A program made the translations under genes and the position numbers. A stretch of DNA of 64,000 nt. Origin: Echinarachnius parma (lineage: Eukaryota; Echinodermata; Echinoidea; Clypeasteroida; Echinarachniidae). Below are positions 1 to 12,764 of the stretch, piece by piece (the first letter of the stretch is position 1; each line of letters begins with the position of its first letter). The DNA lies in NCBI GenBank assembly GCA_037951105.1, contig JBAMJV010001299.1, forward strand, positions 132,001-196,000, read 5' to 3'. The notes beneath the pieces were generated by a model. The model saw nothing but the letters and a program-made list of their open reading frames with translations, did not search any database and had not been told where the DNA came from.

Positions 1-345
1 GGGTGCGGTTTATAGCGTTTTAACCGCACTTTTTTCATACAGAAAAACTTGCAAAAAGGGGGGTGCGGTTAATACACAGGTGCGGTTTATACACCGGCAA
101 ATACGGTAGGCCGATAACCTGGGATCAATTTTATATGTTTTTTTAAAAACTGTATTTGATTCCTCCACGCATTAATTATGATATGTTTGTGTGTTTTATA
201 ATCTTTATACCCTGTTGCTTTATATGTCAAATTGTGTATACTTTGTTCATTTTCACATTTTATTTTTTAGATAAATTGTGGAAATAAAATAAAATCTACA
301 AATCAAATCAAATTAATTAAACTGTACATGACTTGTAGTTCTTAA
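1..345. repeat. GGTGCGGTT repeats and unit spacer
   Basis: GGTGCGGTTWATA recurs at 2, 62 and 80, with an inverted AACCGCAC at 23–30; probably the edge of an element cut by the window. From ~120 on the sequence matches the spacer at 57120–57340. Confidence 0.5.
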
Positions 346-1070
346 AGGTATGGTGACAAGAAAACTGCCTCAAAATTGGGTTTTACTGTATCTAAGGTAG
401 ATTTTCATGAAGATTACTAATACAAACATATTTTCCTCGTGGGAAAACCCGGTAAAATAAAAAAATCAACTTGTAAATTCTCTTTCGGAACCCCCGTAAA
501 AAAACTGAGTCCCGGGCGAACAAAAAATGACGTCATCTTTGTGACGTCACCGGCAGGCAATCGCAGTTTAGCTCGGTCATAGACGTACACGCTGAGTACA
601 ATACTCACGTTGACACAGAGATATTATTTCCATTTGTTTCAATATTTGCAAACATTTGTTCAGGTTTATATCATGGGACGATATACACTCAGATGTGTAG
701 CTGCATCCTGCTACAATTCATTTCTTAGCAATTCTTAAGCATTTTCAGTAAAACCTCAATTTACAAGCAAAAACGAGTTTGTTTTACAAGCAAGTCATAG
801 GCTCTGCATGTAAACAATGCACATTCCTCCGCGTTGCGGTCTGCAAGTGATGTCATGAATCGGGTGACACGTGCGCACATTTCCGCTCTGCTATAAATGA
901 CTTTTTTTAGGAGCATGGAACGCCGATGCGTAATAAAGCAAAAAAGTTGCATGAAATTTACCTTTTTTTCCCAACTTAAGGATTTCTTTGAAAAAAAGAG
1001 TGTGGTATATCAATAAAGGCACATATTTAAAGCTATAAACCTGAATCAAAGCCGGGATTGCACCCCTCCT
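346..1070. mobile_element. TTAA-flanked non-autonomous element
   Basis: TTAA at 342–345 and 1071–1074. Short imperfect inverted ends (AGGTATGGTG / AGGAGGGGTG). Absent from the homologous spacer at 57343–57370, which joins CTGTACATG directly to ACTAGTCC. Carries two CRE-like TGACGTCA/TGACGTCAC motifs at ~528–550. No coding sequence seen. Confidence 0.55.
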
Positions 1071-1074
1071 TTAA

Positions 1075-2225
1075 ACTAGTCCTAGCCTGGACTGGTTTTG
1101 TTGTTTCAATTGTTGTTCTGGACTAAATGCAGTTATTTCTTGATCAATAGTTAAAATACCAAAATCCTGAATTTCATATTTTAAAACAAATTTGGCTATA
1201 TCAGCTAATAACTGACAAACTACCACGGCGACATAACGGTCGTTTTGTGGTGTAAGGTCACATATAATGTTTGTCATTCTTTGTAATGGGTGTATCAACT
1301 TGTCGAACCACATCTAGGTTTTTACTGATACACCCTATTTCATTTCTCACAATGTGTATCTTTGTTATACTTTGTTTTACATATTTAAGTTGATTTTTAT
1401 ATGTACATTGTAAATGTTTATAACTTGTTTTATTACTGAATTTGAAATAAAGTGGATCAATCAACTTAAATGAAATATGAAATCTACTAAAACTAAACAT
1501 TAAACAGGTTCATTAAACTTACACAATGTGTTTAGTTCATGTCGATGACATGTATGGAAACTTTTATCAATATGTTGTTCAGCAATTGTTTTGAAATGGG
1601 GCCCTATTCAAAAGCTCAAAACCATGATATTCTTTCAAACTTATTAATAATCTAATTACATGTCAAGTGTATTATATAAAACATTGAAAATTGTTGAAAT
1701 AAAATGACAAACATATATATATATTATCAATGAAACTCCTTGATGTTAAACAATTGTATTATCAATGATGACAATTTGATATTAGCTGAGCAATGTGAAC
1801 AATGTGTGCATTTCATTTTGTTGACGTTGATCAAATTTGCTTACATACATGTATATTTAAATGGATTTTAAAACAAATTATGTAATTTCTGCTTGTAAAT
1901 AAATTTATAATATTATATTGTTATTAAATACTCTTTCACTCATTCAAATTGATTATCATTTGCATAAACAGTGTATTGTATGAAACATTGAACGTTGTTG
2001 AAATAAAATCACAAAAATATATATCTATGAAACTTCTTCATGTTAATTTTTTTTTTTAATCATTAATAATTCACATTGTTAATTATCAGCAGAGCGAAGT
2101 GGACAAGATTGACATTATTATTATTATTACTTCAAGTCTTCTTTGATTGTTTTTAGTTGTTCACATGATCTCTTGTTAGAGGGGCTAGTTTGTATAGCAT
2201 AATACCGTAGTTTGTATAGCATAAT
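1075..2225. repeat. Tandem-unit spacer, no gene seen
   Basis: AT-rich spacer homologous in blocks to 18670–19960, 32330–34110, 43350–44640 and 57370–59270. Contains no convincing open frame. Confidence 0.6.
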
Positions 2226-5200
2226 TAGAGACACTGATTTTCCGCGATCGCAGAAAATCGCGGAATTGACCATTTGAAACGGAAAAACATAATTTTTTTC
2301 ATTTCTTTTTTTTCTTTTTCGGAGCCCGTTCCGAGAAAACGAAACTAACCGGTGTGACCGACCGAGCCGACTCAGCCTGATTTAGGCCCCCCCTCCTCTA
2401 TTTTCGCGATTACTTCACAATGCTGAAATATTTTACGGTGCCACTTCATGACTTTTTTCCTTAGTCTTGCGCATCTTTTGATACCAAATTTGTGCACACC
2501 GGGTCAACGATCTGGGTGTTATGTAACATTTTGCGATCGCGTGTCACTGAAAATTCAATTTTTTTTTTAATTCTTCCATATATATAACGCAGAGTTTTTA
2601 GATGCACCTTTTATGTTGCAGTTTTATACCCATCTTTTCACATGTACTGTTAGTATTCCCATTTGGCATGGTGAATAAAACTTATTACATTCTCATTTGC
2701 ATAAAACAATACAATATATAAAGAATAATACAAAGAAAAACAAAGAAAAACCAAGAAAAAAGATAAAAACAAAGAAAAACATAGAAAACGGTAAAACTAA
2801 ATCAATTTTCATGATTATCCTGTTGTTTTATCAGAGATTGTGTACATTTATATAATCTTAGCATGTATATTGTACCAGTAACACAGTTTTGTTTCATAAA
2901 TACCAAAAATACCAAAAAAAGACAATTTTTGCATAATTAATTAGCCCTAATTAGCATATTCTAATTAAAAAGAAAATTTTAACTATAGATGCAATATTGT
3001 AGAGCTCATGGACATCTATCACTATGCCAAATTTGGAGTCGATCGGAGTTTCGGTTGCCGAGATCTTAGGGGGGGGGGGGGCCTTTTAGCCCCCCCCCCC
3101 CCCAGTTTTTTAAAGGTTCAAAATAGCCCAGTCTTTTAACCCTAATCCCACTGGGGGGGGGGGGGCCTTTTTGGCCCCCCCCTGTCGTTTTTTTCGACGT
3201 GCATCTAGACCGCTTGGAATTTCACGTTCAAACTTCATGACTATTTTCTCTCAAGTCTCCCGCATGTTTTGATATATACAACTTCTCAAAACTGGAGGGG
3301 AGACATTGCGAGGAAGCGAAGCGACCGAGCGGGGGAGGGTGTGGGAGGGGGTGTCCCCCTCCCACAGTAGGGAGCTTTTGTATTTTTGGGCGTGAAATTG
3401 TGCGATTTGGTGCACACCTGAGACAGAAATTTCACGTAATATGAAGTATATAAGTATGGAACCAAACATACATAATGACAAAGGGAGGGGGACAATCTTC
3501 ACCACTTTCAAATGTGGGGGGACGTGATTATATTCCAATATGATTTGCGTTCAGCGCATATCGACCGAATTGACTGAAAGATATATTTCAGATTATTTTA
3601 TTTTCTGTGACGGTGGGCTATCTATAGATGAGGGTTTAATTAACTTCGTTTGAGGTGTGCGTTTGAGAAATTACACTGCCCAACACATGTGAGTTCCCGC
3701 AACCCAAATGAAACTTGCAATATGAGAAACTGTATGCGCGCGAAGCGCGCGGCAAAAAAGAGATTTACAGTCCTTTTCAAACTAGAAAACGGCTATTTTG
3801 AAGATTAATAATTGATAAATGTGTCTTTCCCCTCTTTGGCATTATATCACTTGATTTTTTTCTTCCTTATTTTCGGAATTATTGGGGGGGCGAAATGACA
3901 TGTTCGCCCCCCAATATTTTCATTGGGGGGGCGACCGCCCCCCCTGCCCCCCCAGGATCGACGCCCCTGGATTATTGTGTTATAATTGTTCACGCACATA
4001 ATTCCGATCTGTATTATTATGATTATGATGCTTCCTATCTTTATTATGATGCTTCCTTTGTGTGAGGCATTTGTGTATAATAACGGGCAATTATACTTTG
4101 ATGGTAAAAATGCATTTATTCACCCTTACGAATTGTATTGGATAATTGATTTGTACAAACTAGTTATTACAGCGAGATACAGTACCTTATAATTGTACAT
4201 TTAATACTTTTGACTTTAAAAGTAAGTGTTGATTATTATAAGCTATTGAACCAAACCAAAACACTCTTATTGAAATGCATTTGAATTCGCATTTTTGTGT
4301 ACGAGTCTCAATTTACGGGTGATATCATTATATCCATAATCCATGTAATTGAATAGAGTTAGTTAAGCCATTGAATGCAATACATTATAATTCATATATC
4401 ATATCATTCTATTCGGATAATTAATTATTACTAATTTTCAAGAATTGCTGCTAGTTTATGTAGTTTTTGTATAAATCTTTAACTTGCTTAGTAAGTGTTA
4501 TAAATATTAATTTATAAGTATTTTAAATTTGATAAATTTTACTTTTAAATATTAAATTTGCATTAGAAAATCGAATTAATACACGATGCCTTAATATTAT
4601 ATTATGGGCTTTTGTTATTACTCATTTCATGTATCAATATATAAAACAACATTATTACTCACTGTCGTTGGTTAGTAATTACGGCTAATTCGTTATTCTA
4701 TTAATTTGTGATTGAGCTATATTATGTAATTTTCGTAAATTTTTAACTAGCCCAGTAAATGTTACAGCAGTCATAATGGTTTTAATGTTATCTTAAAATA
4801 TAAAATTTGCATTAGGAAATATAAATTGATACATGATGCCTATTGATTTTTCTAATCACTTAATTATTGATTAATCGATATACAAAATAATAATATAAGT
4901 TACTGTCTTTCGTTAGTATTCATGCCTAATTTGTGATACTATTCAGGTATATTATGATTTATTTCTCTAATTATTGTATATAATATATTAAGGTTTCTTT
5001 ATACCTCGTGAGTTCATTAATGTTATTTCCATGTTTGTAAATATTGTTGCAAATGACACTGCAATTCAGCTTGTAGCTGTGAATGTGACATTTTGTTGAA
5101 TAAAATACCATTATTATTATTATAATTCACCCCGGTCGGACCTGTAGAACTGATTTTAGAGGTCGATAATTGCTCGTCCGTCACAAAAAAATGTAATTTT

Positions 5201-6151
5201 TGTACAGGTTTCTATGTAATTCCTATATCCGATGCTATGTAAACTCCAAATCTGTTATAATTGTTACTTTTAATTATAATTTGGATTATTTCTTTGTTAT
5301 TAGTTGAATTCATACACTTCAGAGATAAATTCTTCTAAAAAAATTTAAAAAAAAACAACAAAAAAACAATAAAATACATAAGAATGAAAACAATGTGGAT
5401 AAATCCGGGAATACTAATTTGCATATTGATGCAAATTAGTGATATATTTTATCACCATAAAAAACATGGATATGATGAATAACATCATTTGAAAGTATTT
5501 TTACAGAAAACCTGAAGAAATCCTGTAATTTCTTTTGATTTTAGATGAAAATACCAATTTTTTTCCCAAAATCGTCAAAAATTTGCATATTCAAAATTTT
5601 AATTAATTATAAAAAAAAAATAATGGTCCAATTTTTTTTTTTTCTTCAAATTCTTATTCTACTTGACTTGTTTTACGTGTGTGCCAATTTTCAAGTCGAT
5701 CGGTCCATTCATTGCCGAGATTTGAGGGGGGGGGCCAAAAAGGCCCCCCCCCCCCCCCCCCCCCCCAGTGGACTCAAGTGACCAAAATAACCCAGTGGGA
5801 TTAGGGTTTTAGGGTTAATCATTATTGAATAAATTTTAAAGATATTTACTCTCTGGCTTGTGGTAAGTCCTTCCTGATATCAGGCATGACACATTCCCCC
5901 AAATTTTGATGATTTGTGGGTGAAAATCATGATTTCTGAAAATCAATTATCTACCATGTCATAATAAAAACGATTTGCACCCTACTCATTGAATTTTGTC
6001 TGAAGTTCTATGTAAACGGAATTTGCAGTTTTTCACATGTACAAAGTCTATGGCAAAACGGAATTTCCGTTTTTCAGGCAGGTTGAAACGGAATTCCAGA
6101 TTTTCTGAAACGGAAAAGGCCTTTTTTTTAAACGGAAAATCAGTGTCTCTA
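2226..6151. mobile_element. 3.9 kb non-autonomous element with TIR TAGAGACACTGATTTTCC
   Basis: Ends are inverted repeats (TAGAGACACTGATTTTCC... and its complement at 6134–6151), flanked by CATAAT on both sides (2220–2225 and 6152–6157). The interior is AT-rich with oligo-G/C blocks at 3068–3110, 3155–3182, 3884–3955 and 5725–5767. A ~100 bp module (GTCGATCGG...GCCGAGAT...GGGGGG) occurs twice, at ~3040 and ~5695. AACGGAA-type motifs cluster at both ends. No transposase frame recognised. Confidence 0.7.
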
Positions 6152-6222
6152 CATAATAACCAATCAGTCCAAATCAGTCATATCCATATGAATCAAATAT
6201 GAATTGCTTCCCTGTGAGTTAA

Positions 6223-8532
6223 AGGGATAGTTGAGTTTTGGTATAGAGGGCGCTACACATAATAATTTGTTGTGAGATAATGAAAAACTGAGTGTCAAAC
6301 TTGAAAGAGCATCCAATATTAATGATAGTATAAACACATTTTCAAAATACGTTTGTTGATAGTTGTTGATTATCTCTCTATCTAATCACTATTTTTACAA
6401 ACCATCACATGCGCAATATTTTATTCAAAATGGTTGAAACCAATGAATTTTTAGAGAGGACCCTCTTGAGTCTGAATGGCTCTTTTTGAATGATAACTGG
6501 CTTTTTACTTAGTTGTTGGGCAATTCCAAGCAAACGCCGTGACGGTCAGAGGGTGTTTCTCACAATGAAAGTCCAAATAACTCATAAAATCTAAATATCT
6601 AGAACCAACTTTTGATATGCATCTGTAACCACTATCCTACCAATAATTTACAATAGGCAAGAAAACCAAAATTCCCAATAAATTATTAATTATGAATATC
6701 AATATCTGCCGTAACGCCGTGACGGCAAAAAGACATGGGTTTCTTACATGCTAAGAAACTAAGTAAACTCTGTGAACTACAGGAACATTTTGCACTTTTG
6801 TCACATTGATTCTTTGTACTAGACATCAAGCTAGAACATCCAAATAAAAATGTAGAAAAAATCCAATGCTCATAGTAAATATGATATCATAAATGTATCT
6901 ATGCACTGTAACGCCGTGACTGTAACGCCGTGACCTCTGAATTGTACATGTTATATATATGGGAGATATTAAAGAGATGAATAATATGATATAATTTTAA
7001 TGTAGTGATCCAGAATCAATAAAGAACTAGATTAATGGGTGATATAACCAAGATGCTATTAAATGATCATCCGCATGACACAAATTTGCAGCACAGCGCC
7101 CTCTATTGATCAAAAAATCTTTTAGGACATAATTGAAATTCTTATCTATTTCAGAAGTTAGTTAATGGAACCATCAAATATTAAAACCAAAATACATACT
7201 TAAATGTAACAATGAAATATGAGACCTTTGACATCTGACCTTTGACCTTGTTTCTCAAAATAACATACAAATGTTTAATTTTTGGTCTGCACAGTGCATA
7301 TTTGCAAGTGATTTGTTTCATGTAACATGATTTCAGAGTTAGTAAATGTTTGTTTTTGAATTGGTAATTATCCGAGTGACCTTTGACCTGTGCCCCAAAC
7401 ACAAACCTGTGCCACAGAAAATTGTCTTTTACCTACAGTACTCTTTCTAAAATTGATTCTGGAACTTAATTGTGAGAACAAAAAACAACAACAATATTTT
7501 GACCTGTTGACCTATGACCTCCCATGACCCCATTCCCTAACCAGGTCATATACTTCACTGGACGCATACCAGTATTATTATCATGTTGTCCTTCAAGGAT
7601 TCTCAAACTATCTTGATAATAATATAATTTTTGCATATTTGTTAGCTATGTGACCTTTGACCTTTGACCTAATGGACCAAAATCATATCCAATAATCCGT
7701 ACCTCTAAATACATGGATTGTACAAAGTTTGAACGAAATCCATCCAACGATTCTTGAGATATTGCAAAAAAAAGAACACTGATGTACAGATGCACATACA
7801 CACAGACGGACATACAACTCATACACATACATGACTCAGGTAACTTTGAGATGGAAACATTGTCAACTGACCCTATTCATATAATTATAGCATGAGCAAT
7901 GCCCAAGCATACCTACACAAAATATCTTACACTATTTGATTATGTCTACTGTGTTATGTCAATGGGAATCCAGTAGGTAGCGTCACGGCGTTACACAAAA
8001 TGTAACGCCGTGACCAAATTGATATTGATTATATTAATAAGTGGTAAAAGATAATGCTGCTATTCAGCATGCATATTATAGCCCTATGGGCTAATACAGA
8101 GAAAACAAAAAATTATTTCATTCCCATTCATATTTTTCCAGAAATATTAAAAATATATGTTTTTAGTGTAACGCCGTGACATATTAATGATTGTAAATGA
8201 GACAGTCACTGAAGCGGAACGAAGAGCGAAAATGACGAAATTGATATTTATCTGAAAAATTGAAGCAATGATCCTATCAACACTGAAATAAAATTTTATG
8301 AAAACTCCTTTTCGCAGTTCTTTTATGCTTAATATTTAATTGAATGTTTTGTGAAAATAACTGAAAATTAATTTATGCTATATATTAACAATAAAATTTG
8401 TAATTTTGTATTTCTTTCGAGCATGGTGGAGTTATAACTATTAGTTTGTAATATTATGGTGCAGGTTTTGGTTACTAAAATTCAATTTGACCAAAACTAT
8501 ACTCTCTTTTATACCAGAACTCAACTATCCCT
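6223..8532. mobile_element. 2.3 kb TTAA-type element carrying GTAACGCCGTGAC and TGACCT repeats
   Basis: Inverted ends AGGGATAGTTGAGTTTTGGT / its complement at 8507–8532, with TTAA on the left (6219–6222) and a mutated TTAC on the right. The gene 4 unit has the empty site (GTGAGTTAATATAAT near 47970). The interior holds seven copies of TAACGCCGTGAC or close variants and clusters of TGACCTTTGACCT at 7219–7250, 7377–7391, 7499–7520 and 7650–7671. No coding frame. Confidence 0.75.
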
Positions 8533-8700
8533 TTACTATAATTTGTTGTTATTGTCCCATACGTAATGCTCTATATTACATTTATGCAAATTAGGCCCTT
8601 GAAATTTGCATAGACTTTCATAATATGAACATTTTCTTTATGGAAATCAAAACGTCAACTCATTAGCTTCAATATGATATGAAACATGCCATCATCATAT

Positions 8701-8895
8701 CTGAGGGGACCTTATCTTGGGGTGCCCTTATATGGAAATGATGCACTTGCACATTGCTCAAGTGATATACAAATATGCAGTCATGTGAGCCGCTGCCATC
8801 TTTTATTCAACATTGTGCATTCTCCAATATTTTTTGAGAACTCGGACGATTGAATGGTGAACAGAAAAACTCTAGCTCACTTATAATCTGAAATG
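8701..8895 (+). promoter_or_regulatory. Gene 1 promoter and non-coding exon 1
   Basis: Segment conserved in six places in the window. It contains TATGGAAATGATG, a TTGCACAT...GTGATATAC block, GCCGCTGCCATCTTTT and ATTCTCCAATATT. It ends at a consensus donor: CTGAAATG|GTAAGT, with the last exon base at 8895. It carries two short upstream ORF starts: ATG 8855 (10 codons) and the ATG at the exon's very end. This copy is of the type that lacks the GGGAATTCCC site. The transcription start is not determined. Confidence 0.7.
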
Positions 8896-9048
8896 GTAAG
8901 TACAATTGTGTAATACTGGGTGCTTAAATGTATGTATTCTGGCAGGCAGCAACATACAGTAGTTAGCAATTGTTCACTAAAACTTCCCAATGCACTGAAA
9001 GTGCAATGCAATGAATACAACAATAAATGTTTGATTTGGAAGTTGAAT

Positions 9049-9117
9049 TAATAATAATAATAATACATTTGATTTATATAGCGCTTAATAATACATAATG
9101 AATTCTCTAAGCGCTTA
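9049..9117. mobile_element. Short SINE-like insertion (TATATAGCGCTTAATA...CTCTAAGCGCTT)
   Basis: An (AAT)n run followed by TATAGCGCTTAATAC and TCTAAGCGCTTA interrupts GTTGAATTA/CCAAACTGAT, which is continuous in gene 4 at 48481–48500. The GCGCTT pair resembles a SINE tail common in marine invertebrates (from memory). Confidence 0.5.
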
Positions 9118-9177
9118 CCAAACTGATATGGCAATTAGATCATGTACAAGTGCAGTACAACAAATTAGAGGAATATA

Positions 9178-9232
9178 ACAATAATAATAATAAAAAAAAA
9201 AAAAAAAAAAATAATAATAATAATGATAATAA
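9178..9232. repeat. (AAT)n/poly-A microsatellite
   Basis: Interrupted AAT repeats around an A run; the homologous tract in gene 4 is at 48552–48625. Confidence 0.8.
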
Positions 9233-9388
9233 CCATGGTGGCTACTTATAATACAAACTAATTTTCATTTAAATCCAGCTTTAGAATAAACTCCCACAAA
9301 TAAAGAATATCAAAAACACTTTGAATGTCATTTAGATAAAATATTTCATTTTTTTATGACACAACCTTGATTATAAAATTCCTTTTAA

Positions 9389-10898
9389 ACCGAAAACTCA
9401 ATGAAGATCCTATAATATGCATATTGTACCTCTTCTGAAAGCTGAGAACATACTGAGCATGAAAAAGTTAATTTTGAAGCCCTAACACCGCCCAGAAAAC
9501 AATTAAAAGCAAATTTAAACTCTTATTCTGAACCCAGATTTTCGCCGTTTGACGGCGATTTGGTGCAGAGAAATTTGATGACGTCACAGGTAGAATAGGC
9601 CCAAACCATGCACGGCCGCTGATGGTAGAGCGGCACCCGTTGCCTCCCCCAACGATCCCCCAGTCCAGCGAGCGCGAGTAATGCTGCCCTGCTCAATCGA
9701 TAGAACGCTGTCCTTGTCAATATCATTTTTCTTGTTAGATTTGACCTGAAATCTGCAAAATCGGAGAATGGTGGAAATGTCTGAAGGAAGTGAAGATTTC
9801 AGGCATGGTTTTGAGGTGGAAATCGCGAGTTCGCCAGTATCGACAAAGTTGAATTCGAGTCGCAAAGTCGGGAAAAGGTGCATGGCGTATGGTAGATCGA
9901 CAAATCTATCACTTTCATGCCCTCTTTGACTTTGACATTATATTGTATTTTTCTCTGTCGGCATTCTAAGCCGACAGTGAAAAATAACTATAATAATGTC
10001 AAAGAGGCCATGAAAGTGATAGATTTGTCGATCTGGCGTATGACTGCGGCAATTGTATAGCGAATTGCACCATGGGCATGTCCATGCACAGTTTGCCGGG
10101 GAAGATGCTGGGGGAAAGGGCGCATTGAAACCCGCACTCCGGTGTCGGCACGCTGGCCCGCTAGCTGGCCGTGCCGCGCTCGTGAAGAGTACCCTACGAA
10201 ACACATATGTAACGTACCCAAAATCAACTAAATCTTCAAAAATTGCTCAAATAATGGTCATGATTTCAAAGTAGTTATCTTTTTTACCTGTTCTGTGTAA
10301 CTACTTTGAAATCATGACCATAATTTGAGCAATGGTCGAAGATTTAGTTGATTTTGGGTACATTACATTTGTGTTTTGTATGGTACTCTTCACGAGTGCG
10401 TCACGGGCAGCTAGCGGCGTAGCGTGCCGACACCGGAGTGCGGGTACAATAGTGAACTAGCGTCAAAAATCTCCCAAATCCCGTCATCATTGTCGCTGTC
10501 TGATGAATCATTCCTGTCCTCTTCTTCATCTTCTTCGGAAAAATCCATTGCGAAACTCAGTTCGAGAGTATTTTCCTCCATTTTCCTCGAAATAAAACTG
10601 TTCAGCTCGATCGTACGTTATCAAAAAGTAATACACAACACCGTATAATGCACGCGCATCGCTTTGCTTGATCAGCTGATCCGTCGGGCCCGTTCTACCG
10701 ATGACGTCACGATTTTCAGGCCGATCGTTGAGCGAATTTCAGTCTCGGAGACTGCTCACTTTTGCCCCATTTTCGAAGACTTTTTTAGTCAAATTTCAAC
10801 ATTTTTATCGCGGATTAAGTTAATATCTTTAGAAAAAATAACATTTCCTTCACAAACATACCAAATTTTGCCAATTTGAAAGTCAACGAGGGTTCGGT
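9389..10898. mobile_element. 1.5 kb TTAA-flanked foldback element with two long hairpins
   Basis: TTAA at 9385–9388 and 10899–10902; inverted ends ACCGAAAACTC / ACCGAACCCTC. The paralogous introns are uninterrupted (CCTTTTATGAGTGTTTTCC near 60856). Inside are an inverted repeat at ~9893–10036 with ~70-base arms and a larger one at 10131–10444 with ~145-base arms. GC content is much higher than in the surroundings. The short frames seen lie across the hairpins and are not credible genes. Confidence 0.7.
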
Positions 10899-10968
10899 TT
10901 AAGAGTGTTTTCTTTTTTTAAAGATGGAAATCAATTGTGATTGTAGACCCTGGTTTGATAAATATTAA

Positions 10969-11661
10969 AGTGTTCCAATACAGATACACTTGAGTATTGG
11001 TCATTCCCAAAATTTCCTTTCTGAAGATTTTAGTTGGCTTTGAATCCATTTGAAAGTACATTTAATATTTAAAAAAAATCAAATGTTCCCATACCGTAGA
11101 ACACCATCGTCAAGCACCCCCCGAGCACCTATAAGCATCTTGCTTTTAAAGACGTTTCCATGAGATTCACCTCCATTATTATCCTCATGAATATTCCTCA
11201 CCATTATTTGCATACTTGATTAAAGTTTCCCGTTTGGACAGAGAGCGGGCGCTCTTTAAAAGCAAGATGCATATTGGTGCTTGGGGGTGCTTGACGATGG
11301 TGTTCTATGGTAGTTATAAAATCTGATTTCAAAATAATGTTTCAATTTATTGCCAAGGCATGGCGATTTTTCTGTCATTCTGCAAAAATAAACACTCCTA
11401 CTTATAAATCCTACACATTGTTAGAAATATACCAAAGTGTATTGGAAATTGCTTTTGATGATCTCTGTTGAATAATTACTCTGACCAAACATCACATTAA
11501 CATTTTAAAATAAAATGGTGGAAACCTTCATGTGTATGAAGGGCGCCCTCTTGTGTAAATGCCTGTTTTTTAATGAAAAAAGCCAGGGCTGTATTAAATA
11601 GACATTTGTGTTTTCTTCCATTGAAGCATAATTGAAGTTTGACCAATACTCAACTATCTCT
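10969..11661. mobile_element. TTAA-flanked element in gene 1 intron, with nested insertion
   Basis: TTAA at 10965–10968 and 11662–11665. The ends share ACTTGAGTATTGGTCA / TGACCAATACTCAACT. A homologous copy without the nested insertion lies in gene 4 at 48831–49293. Confidence 0.65.
11094..11310. mobile_element. 217 bp TA-flanked MITE nested in the previous element
   Basis: Inverted arms of ~55 bases starting CCRTAGAACACCATCGTC, flanked by TA (11092–11093 and 11311–11312). Absent from the homologous element in gene 4. Tc1/mariner-type by target preference. Confidence 0.7.
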
Positions 11662-12112
11662 TTAACTTTATTTAATTTTATTCCAAAAGTGATATTTGAA
11701 ACTTTTGTATCCTGGTATCACTGTAAGATTCATCTGAATGATATGGGACTTCATAGAAAAGGAACAAAGATCACCTAATAAATGGAAAAAGTGAAAATGT
11801 ATGGCAAATTTTATCCCCGATCCTTAGCGCAAAAGTATCTGACTTACTTCATCTCCATAATTCAGGAAACATTTTTAAAATCCAAACCCATTTCTTTCTT
11901 CTGCTACCATAAGCCAAACAACAAGATACAAGAGATGTGTGAAAGCTATATTTTGGTTGAATTCGACAAAGTTAATGGATAATATTGATGCACTTGAGAA
12001 AATGTGCAAAAAGTTAAAAAACAATGTTGTATTGAAAAATTTCAAACTTAGACATAAATGTATCAATTTTCTCAAATATTAAACAATTTATGTAATTGCT
12101 TGATATTGACAG

Positions 12113-12271
12113 ATCACATCGACTGGAAGATAGCAGACTCTTCATCATCATCATCAAATTTGTCACCAACAAGTCGCAGACAAACTTCTACTTCGCAAGA
12201 TCAAAGCTGAACCAAAAGGGAATATTCTTCTGTGAGAATGATACCTCAGACGAACTAAGGCTTCTGAAAAG
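12113..12271 (+). other. Gene 1 non-coding exon 2 (5' leader)
   Basis: Bounded by acceptor TTGATATTGACAG (AG 12111–12112) and donor GAAAAG|GTAAC. Highly conserved in all five units but with copy-specific indels that are not multiples of three (159, 140, 161, 159, 163 bp), so it is a leader exon, not coding. Contains an ATC/TCA run near its start. Joined to exon 1 it completes an upstream ORF of seven codons. Confidence 0.75.
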
Positions 12272-12764
12272 GTAACATACAATTACCCCTGACAAGGACC
12301 CCAACTGGTAAGGATTTCAATTAAAACATACAAACAGAGAATTGAATGAAAACATTCAATCTGTCCTATGCTGACATTTAATCAAAAACAGATCTGGTCA
12401 TGAACTTGTATGTATTTATTGATTGTCTGATATCCATATTATTCCTATGTATTGATCTATCCAGAACTATTCGAGTCAGATGACTTTATTTCAAACATAG
12501 GGAAACTGAGCAGAAGTCTATTTATCAATACAAAGAAAATTGCGAACTCTGTAAGACCGGTGCTCTACCTACTCTTTGTGATGATTGTTGGTCCCTGAAA
12601 CACTTTTTATTGCTCAAGATGGTCAGAAGCTATACCTCACACAAACCCAAAGGATACAAAAATCAACTTAGGGATATGTGCAAGTGGATAAGCCAGATGA
12701 TGTCAATTAATGTTTTTCCTCTTGCATTCTTGCAATCACAGAAACGGCAAACTGAGAAACCAAG

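Noticed and set aside
3986..4192. 68-codon frame with Ile/Met-rich start
   Set aside because: Lies in an AT-rich element interior, with no homologue or domain visible.
6909..8180. CRISPR-like array from the TAACGCCGTGAC repeats
   Set aside because: Spacing is irregular (14 to >1000 bases), orientation varies, and the context is an animal mobile element.
12113..12271. Exon 2 as protein-coding (frame reading KFVTNKSQTNFYFARSKL)
   Set aside because: Copies differ by lengths not divisible by three and gene 2 shifts frame; no start codon upstream in that frame after splicing.
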